Shown here: piece by piece, positions 31,143 to 35,361 of the stretch
Layout of the letters: each line of letters begins with the position of its first letter
Numbering within the stretch: position 1 is the first letter of the stretch
Assembly (NCBI GenBank): GCA_903892515.1
Contig: CAITIS010000009.1
Span: 1 to 35,361 of the forward strand
DNA from: an uncultured Planctomycetota bacterium
GTDB lineage: Bacteria; Planctomycetota; Phycisphaerae; SM23-33
Direction of reading: 5' to 3'
Length of the DNA stretch: 35,361 nucleotides
Made by a program: the position numbers and the translations under genes
Notes under the pieces: generated by a model
Told to the model about the DNA's origin: nothing
What the model saw: the letters and a program-made list of their open reading frames with translations, nothing else
Databases searched by the model: none

Positions 31143-31727
31143 TCATCTCCACGGGAAGCACAGCTTGTGGCCGGCCACCGTCATGACCGTCTTGCAGCCG
31201 TGGCCGTCGTTGGGCAGGGCCGACCAGGCGAGCCAGAACTCGCTTTGGCATTGGCCGGCCTGGCCCAGCCAGCCGCGATCGACGTAGCGGAACAAGGCCG
31301 GCGGCAGGTGCTTGTGCGGGGCGTCGGCGTCACTGGCGCGGAGGATGCCCAGGCTTTGCCGGTGCTCGGGCGGGGGCACCTGGTCGGCGTCGATGATGAG
31401 CTTGCGGCCCTGGCCGTCCTTGGCGGTGCAGGTGATTTCGATGGCGGGGCAGGCCAGCCCGTAGACCAGGCCGTAGATGCCCGTGTCGTCCCAGACGATG
31501 GCGGCATACTCCTGGCCGGCTTTGTCAGCATCCGGCGAAAGCGGGATCGGCTGATAGCTCACTGCCGGCCAGTCCGGCCAGGTCTGGCCGTTGGGGCCAC
31601 GCTGAGCGGCCTGGTGATCCCAGCGATGGGCAGGCGTGCCCATCTGGGCCACATCGGCGCAGCCAACGAAGATCAACAGGCCCAGCACCGGTGCGACGCG
31701 CGACGAGATTCGCTGAATATGCCCCAT
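31143..31727 (-). CDS. Predicted lipoprotein, function unknown
   Basis: A 194-aa protein with a signal peptide ending in a lipobox (LGLLIFVGC, Cys23), so probably anchored to a membrane facing the periplasm. The mature part has WPAVSYQPIPLSPD, EYAAIVWDDTGIYGLVYG, KLIIDADQVPPPEH and WLAWSALPNDGHGCKTVMT; I do not recognise a family. The ATG at 31727 was chosen because it puts the signal peptide at the start; a GTG at 31745 is possible, and neither has a clear ribosome binding site. It lies downstream of bamA-skp on the same strand, separated by a GATAT element. Confidence 0.72.
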   Translation of the reverse strand: MGHIQRISSRVAPVLGLLIFVGCADVAQMGTPAHRWDHQAAQRGPNGQTWPDWPAVSYQPIPLSPDADKAGQEYAAIVWDDTGIYGLVYGLACPAIEITCTAKDGQGRKLIIDADQVPPPEHRQSLGILRASDADAPHKHLPPALFRYVDRGWLGQAGQCQSEFWLAWSALPNDGHGCKTVMTVAGHKLCFPWR

Positions 31728-31792
31728 GAGGCGAAATGATAGCACCGGCGTCGGGCGGCGGCAACGGGCTTCCGAGCGGGGGCAACGGCGGG

Positions 31793-31895
31793 ATTAGATA
31801 TCAGGAAGAAGATATCAGATATTCGATATCAGGGAATACCAGCACGGGGCTTGGCGACGTCTTTCCTAATATCGAATATCCAATATCTAATCCCG
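31793..31895. repeat. GATAT-rich palindromic element after skp
   Basis: Read on the minus strand from the skp stop codon: CGGGATTAGATATTGG, two more GATATT units, AGG, a centre of about 40 bp, then CCTGATATC and three inverse units. It has the same plan as the elements after pdxJ and der. Confidence 0.8.
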
Positions 31896-31907
31896 CTGTT
31901 TCGGGGC

Positions 31908-32519
31908 CTATTTCTTGGCCGCGCCCTTGCCGTACGTGGCGTTGACGCGTTCGATGACGGCATCGGTGATATCCACGGCCGGGTCGTTGTACAGAACCTT
32001 GCGCAGGGCGATCTTGCCCAGCAGCTCGGTGGGGGACTCGCTATTGAGTTCGACGCTGTCTCGGTACAGCACGATGTCGTAGCCCTGGTCCTTGGCGGTG
32101 GCCATGACGGCCTCGCAGATTTCGGTGTACATCTTCTCGGTGGCCAGGCGGTAGTCGCGCATGACGGAGGCTTCCTGCATCTTCCGCCAGACCTGCCGCT
32201 CGACGTCCATCTTCTGGAGCTTCTCGGTCTCCTCGTCGTGCTTTTTCGAGCCCACGGCCAGTTCCTTCACCAGGGCCATCTGGGCGTCGATCTGCTTGGC
32301 CTTTTCGTCGTCGTCGGCCTTGACACGGTCGCGCCGGCCTTGGAACTCGTTCGTCAGGTCGGTGGCGTGCGTGAACTTGTTGAAGACGTTGGCCACATCG
32401 CACACGGCCAGCCGCGTATACGACGGGGCGGTCTTGGCGGCCTGGCCTCTGCCGATGCCGGTCCAAACGCCCACCGCGGCCAGGGCCAGAGCGGCCAGGA
32501 GAATGACATTGCGTTTCAT
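31908..32519 (-). CDS. skp: OmpH/Skp family periplasmic chaperone
   Basis: A 203-aa exported protein of the OmpH/Skp family, which holds unfolded outer-membrane proteins in the periplasm. Signal peptide at 1-26 (LLAALALAAVGVWTGIGRGQA). The body has the usual start (RLAVCDVANVFNKF), a long charged coiled-coil (about 60-130, RRDRVKADDDEKAKQIDAQ and on) and a C-terminal strand region (GYDIVLYRDSVELN). AGGAGG lies 7-8 nt before the ATG. It lies 75 bp downstream of bamA, the common order reversed only in reading direction, and probably shares its transcript. Family assignment is firm; chaperone role is by homology. Confidence 0.92.
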   Translation of the reverse strand: MKRNVILLAALALAAVGVWTGIGRGQAAKTAPSYTRLAVCDVANVFNKFTHATDLTNEFQGRRDRVKADDDEKAKQIDAQMALVKELAVGSKKHDEETEKLQKMDVERQVWRKMQEASVMRDYRLATEKMYTEICEAVMATAKDQGYDIVLYRDSVELNSESPTELLGKIALRKVLYNDPAVDITDAVIERVNATYGKGAAKK

Positions 32520-32594
32520 GAAGGTGCCTCCTCAGATTGTATTAGCTTGGTTGCCAGAGGTTTCGGGGATCAACAAACGCACAGCATAGCATGG

Positions 32595-35054
32595 CTAGAA
32601 GGTCCAGCCGACATTGAAATTGAAGATCTGCGTCCTGTCGTGCGGGCCCTTGAGCACGGGGATGCCGAAGTCCAGCGACATCGGCACGGGGCCAAAGAAG
32701 GGCAGTTGAATGCGGACGCCCGTGCCCACCGACATGCGGTAGTTGCCGAAGCCTACGTCCTGGTCCACCGTGCCGGAGTCGACGAACACCACGCCGCGGA
32801 GGAATTCCGCGATCAGCGGGAAGCTGTACTCGCTGCCGGCGAAGAACGTCCAGTCGCCGCCGATGGGCTCGTTGTACTTGCCCTGCTTGGGGCTGACCGT
32901 GCGATACTCAAAGCCGCGCAGCGAGCCGATGCCGCCGCCGTAGAATCGCTCGAACACCGGCGAGTCGCCAGCGAAGATGTCGCCAGCCATCACGCGCCCG
33001 GCCAGGATGTGCTTGCGGCCCTGCGAGTCCACAAAGAGCGTCTTGTAGATGTGATAATCGGCGATGGCCTTGGTGAAGAGGTACGTGCCGAAGACCTCCT
33101 CGACCGACAGCGAGATCTTGTCGCCCTTGGAGGGCAGCCAGATGCTGTCGGTGCGGTCGCGCACCAGCGTGGCCTTTACGCCATCCACGTTGCTCCAGCC
33201 GGAGTCTTCGCGAACGTCGTGCGGGGCCTTCTTGCTGAGGTTATTGACGTCCACCTCTTCGGCCCGCATGGCCACTTCGGCGTACCAGCGGTTCTTGAAC
33301 ATGTGCCCAAAGCTGACCTGACCGCCGACGTGCGTTTCCTGGTACGTCTCGCGGGCGGCAGTGAAGACATACAACCGGCCACCCAGCGTGTAGGGCTTGT
33401 CGTGCAGGTACGGCTCGCGCCAATCGATGCTGAACCGGCTCATGACCGTGCCCGGTTCGAGATTGACCGTCAAGACCTGGCCGGCGCCCTTGAGGGCCTC
33501 GCCGAAGCCCTTGGTGCCGCCGCCGGTGATGTCGAAGTTCTTCTCGGTGTACGTGATGTTGCCTATCAGGCCGGCATTGGAGGATACGCCCACGCCCACC
33601 ATGAACGAGCCGCTCTTGCCCTCTTGCACTTCCACCAGGGCGTTGCGGACGTCGTCCTGCTCGCCAAAGGGCGTGACGTTAATCTTGTCGAACAGCCCCG
33701 TTTCCTTCAGGCGGTTCTTGGTGTCGTCGATGGCCACCGTGTCCCACAGCTGCTCGGGCCGGAACTGGAGCATGCGGCGGATGACGTTCTCACGCGTGAT
33801 CTTGTTGCCGCGAATCTCGATCCGGCCGATGCGGACCTGCTTGGACTCCGAGATCGTGTACTCCAGGTCCACCAGCGCCGGCAGCGATGACAGCGCCGGC
33901 TGCGATTCGGCCGATCCGGGCGGATTGGGGAACAGCCGCTTCACGCTCACCTGGGTGTCGGCATAACCGACCTCGCCGTACAGCGAGCGAAGCTTTTCCA
34001 GGTCGCGGCGCTGGGCATCGCCATCGAAGTAGTGACCTTCGGTGAGCGTCATGAAACGCCGCACTTCCGCTTCGGTGTAGATCGTGTTGCCTTCAAAGGT
34101 CGTCTTGCCGACGCGATATCGCGGGCCTTCCACAATGGTAAAGGTCAGCGTGGCCTTCTTGCGGTCCGGGCTGAACACAACGTCGCGCGTGATGCGGACG
34201 TCGAGGTAGCCCTTGTCGCGGTAGTAGCTGCTCAAGTCCTCCACGTCGCGGTTCATCTGCTCTTCGTCGATGGCCCCGCTGATGAAGGGCCAGAGCTTGC
34301 TCTTGGTCTTGATCTTGAACAGCAGCACCAGGCGGTTAAAAGCCTTGTTGCCCTTAAAGACGATACTGGTGATGGCCGCCTTGGGGCCTTCCTCGATGTT
34401 GTAGATGACGGTCTGGTCGTCCGCCAAAGCCTTCTCGTCCAGCGTGACGGTCGAGAAGGCGTAGCCTTCGGTGTGGTACTTGCTTTCGAGGGCGCGTTTG
34501 CCCGCGTCGATGGCGTAGCGGTCGATGGCGTCGCCGGCGCCGAAGTTCAGCAGCGGCGTGAGATCCTTGAGTTTGACGGCCTTGGAGCCGCGAATCTGCA
34601 CGTCCTTGATCAGTGGCCGCTCGGCCACGCGGAAGGTCAGGATGACGCCCTTATCGGTGGGGGTCTTGATGGCCTGGACGCTGTCGAAGCGGTGAGTATC
34701 GAGCAGGCGTTGCGTGTCCTGGCGGACGACTTCGTCGTTGAAGGGCTGGCCGGCGCGGGTTTTGACGTGGATCAGGACGGCCGAGGTGGTCAGGGCCTGG
34801 TTGCCCTCGACGCGGACTTCCAGCACGCGTGAAGGGGCGGGCCGGGCCGGCTGGGTCGCGGCGGTTGGCTGCCCCGGCCGGGATTGCTGTGCGGGCGCGG
34901 GCTGACCGCTGACCAGCAGCAGGGCAACAAACGCCGCCATTGCGGCCAGTCGCAGGGGTTCGACGCGGCGACGCCGGGGGTGCGGCTCTTCACGGCGATG
35001 CCGTCGTAATGGCTCGGCCAATCGGAATCTCCCGATCCTTGGGCTTGCATCCAT
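32595..35054 (-). CDS. bamA: Outer membrane assembly factor BamA (Omp85)
   Basis: An 819-aa Omp85 protein that inserts beta-barrels into the outer membrane. An unusually long, Arg-rich start (about 35 residues) precedes the hydrophobic signal (LAAMAAFVALLLVSGQPAPAQ) and a Pro/Gln linker. Five POTRA domains follow (roughly 75-147, 148-225, 226-312, 313-406, 407-482), then the barrel (483-819) with the loop-6 motif RGF at about 713-715 and a C-terminal Phe as beta signal. The ATG at 35054 has no Shine-Dalgarno sequence, but a strong promoter places transcription start only about 6 nt upstream, so the mRNA is nearly leaderless and this start is likely. A shorter form from Met39 is the alternative. 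Operon with skp. Confidence 0.97.
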   Translation of the reverse strand: MDASPRIGRFRLAEPLRRHRREEPHPRRRRVEPLRLAAMAAFVALLLVSGQPAPAQQSRPGQPTAATQPARPAPSRVLEVRVEGNQALTTSAVLIHVKTRAGQPFNDEVVRQDTQRLLDTHRFDSVQAIKTPTDKGVILTFRVAERPLIKDVQIRGSKAVKLKDLTPLLNFGAGDAIDRYAIDAGKRALESKYHTEGYAFSTVTLDEKALADDQTVIYNIEEGPKAAITSIVFKGNKAFNRLVLLFKIKTKSKLWPFISGAIDEEQMNRDVEDLSSYYRDKGYLDVRITRDVVFSPDRKKATLTFTIVEGPRYRVGKTTFEGNTIYTEAEVRRFMTLTEGHYFDGDAQRRDLEKLRSLYGEVGYADTQVSVKRLFPNPPGSAESQPALSSLPALVDLEYTISESKQVRIGRIEIRGNKITRENVIRRMLQFRPEQLWDTVAIDDTKNRLKETGLFDKINVTPFGEQDDVRNALVEVQEGKSGSFMVGVGVSSNAGLIGNITYTEKNFDITGGGTKGFGEALKGAGQVLTVNLEPGTVMSRFSIDWREPYLHDKPYTLGGRLYVFTAARETYQETHVGGQVSFGHMFKNRWYAEVAMRAEEVDVNNLSKKAPHDVREDSGWSNVDGVKATLVRDRTDSIWLPSKGDKISLSVEEVFGTYLFTKAIADYHIYKTLFVDSQGRKHILAGRVMAGDIFAGDSPVFERFYGGGIGSLRGFEYRTVSPKQGKYNEPIGGDWTFFAGSEYSFPLIAEFLRGVVFVDSGTVDQDVGFGNYRMSVGTGVRIQLPFFGPVPMSLDFGIPVLKGPHDRTQIFNFNVGWTF

Positions 35055-35066
35055 AGCTGGAGGGAG

Positions 35067-35094
35067 ATGATACCCTAGCGGACAATCATGTCAA
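35067..35094 (-). promoter_or_regulatory. Promoter of bamA-skp
   Basis: On the minus strand a perfect TTGACA, a 16-nt spacer and TATCAT (35072 to 35067). The predicted start near 35060 leaves a leader of about 6 nt before the bamA ATG. Confidence 0.65.
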
Positions 35095-35110
35095 ACCTCA
35101 AAAAGATAGG

Positions 35111-35174
35111 GGAGGTCAGAGGGCATAGGTCGTAGGGCATAGGTCGTAGGTCGTAGGTCGTAGGTCGTAGGGCG
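35111..35174. repeat. 7-bp tandem repeat array upstream of bamA
   Basis: About nine units of GTAGGTC/ATAGGTC/GTAGGGC, preceded by GAGGTCAGAGG of the argS type. No stop codon of a neighbouring gene is in view on this side. Confidence 0.85.
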
Positions 35175-35186
35175 CGTGGCACAGCA

Positions 35187-35236
35187 GGGTGCCGTAGGCT
35201 GAGCCGCAAGACAGCGCGGCTAAACCTATGGCACCC
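35187..35236. repeat. Long hairpin with AAGACA loop
   Basis: Arms GGTGCCGTAGGCTGAGCCGC and GCGCGGCTAAACCTATGGCA(CC) pair imperfectly around AAGACA. The GGTGCC/GGCACC ends and the AAGA-containing loop tie it to the hairpins at 6836, 29845 and 31028. Confidence 0.7.
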
Positions 35237-35361
35237 CGAAGATGGCATGAGTAGAAAGGCGGTCTCCCGTCGGGTCGAGTAAACTCGCCCGAATGAAAGC
35301 TAATAGGGGCTTTCAAGGGTGGCCACAAGGCCGAGGAGACGGCCGTGAGTGAAGGCAAGGA
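35237..35361. other. Unassigned end of window
   Basis: No gene recognised. It contains inverted repeats such as CGAGT/ACTCG around TAA (near 35277) and GGCCG...CGGCC around AGGAGA (near 35331-35345). It may be the edge of a structured RNA or of another repeat, cut by the window end. Confidence 0.25.

Noticed and set aside
31851..33890. A 679-codon open frame on the plus strand opposite bamA and skp
   Set aside because: Antisense shadow of two firmly identified genes; no ribosome binding site and no recognisable domain.

Overview
The window reads as chromosomal DNA of a GC-rich, diderm bacterium, most likely a planctomycete (Planctomycetota, perhaps class Phycisphaerae). This is an inference from gene content: BamA, Skp and lipoproteins show an outer membrane, and a secreted S41 protease, a DUF4846 lipoprotein, a URO-D-like protein and a sigma factor with a long helix-turn-helix front end fit that phylum. 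No phage, insertion sequence, CRISPR array, rRNA or tRNA gene was seen.

Layout. 1-2.6 kb: an unusual sigma-70 factor (+) converging on a small membrane protein (-). 2.6-6.7 kb: a secreted PDZ/S41 peptidase (-), divergent from a four-cysteine small protein that overlaps rsmG (+). 6.9-10.1 kb: the minus-strand operon rsfS, a histone-H1-tailed protein and argS, then rpsU with its own promoter. 10.3-19 kb: a STAS protein, two intrinsic terminators, gltB-gltD, and an AlkA-like glycosylase fused to DUF488. 19-19.7 kb: a gene-poor stretch with a candidate small RNA. 19.7-26 kb: der (+), two tandemly duplicated secreted metallophosphatases (-), pdxJ (+). 26-31 kb: a DUF4846 lipoprotein, a URO-D-like protein and a GNAT acetyltransferase (+), then an iron-sulfur flavoprotein and a TPR-like membrane protein (-). 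31-35.4 kb: a lipoprotein, then bamA and skp (-).

The genes are mainly housekeeping: translation (argS, rsfS, rpsU, rsmG, der), nitrogen assimilation (gltBD), vitamin B6 (pdxJ) and outer-membrane assembly (bamA, skp). Several genes without a Shine-Dalgarno sequence have a -10-like hexamer just ahead of the start codon, suggesting leaderless mRNAs.

The striking part is between the genes. Nearly every intergenic gap is filled with short dispersed repeats of several families: GATAT-rich palindromes at gene 3' ends, 7-bp tandem repeats that start at or near stop codons, a composite repeat of about 200 bp in three copies, and hairpins whose stems differ but whose loops and flanks are conserved. 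One cluster of these hairpins lies in frame inside rsmG. A minus-strand element near 19.2 kb has two adjacent hairpins with anti-Shine-Dalgarno loops followed by a T tract, and looks like a small regulatory RNA.
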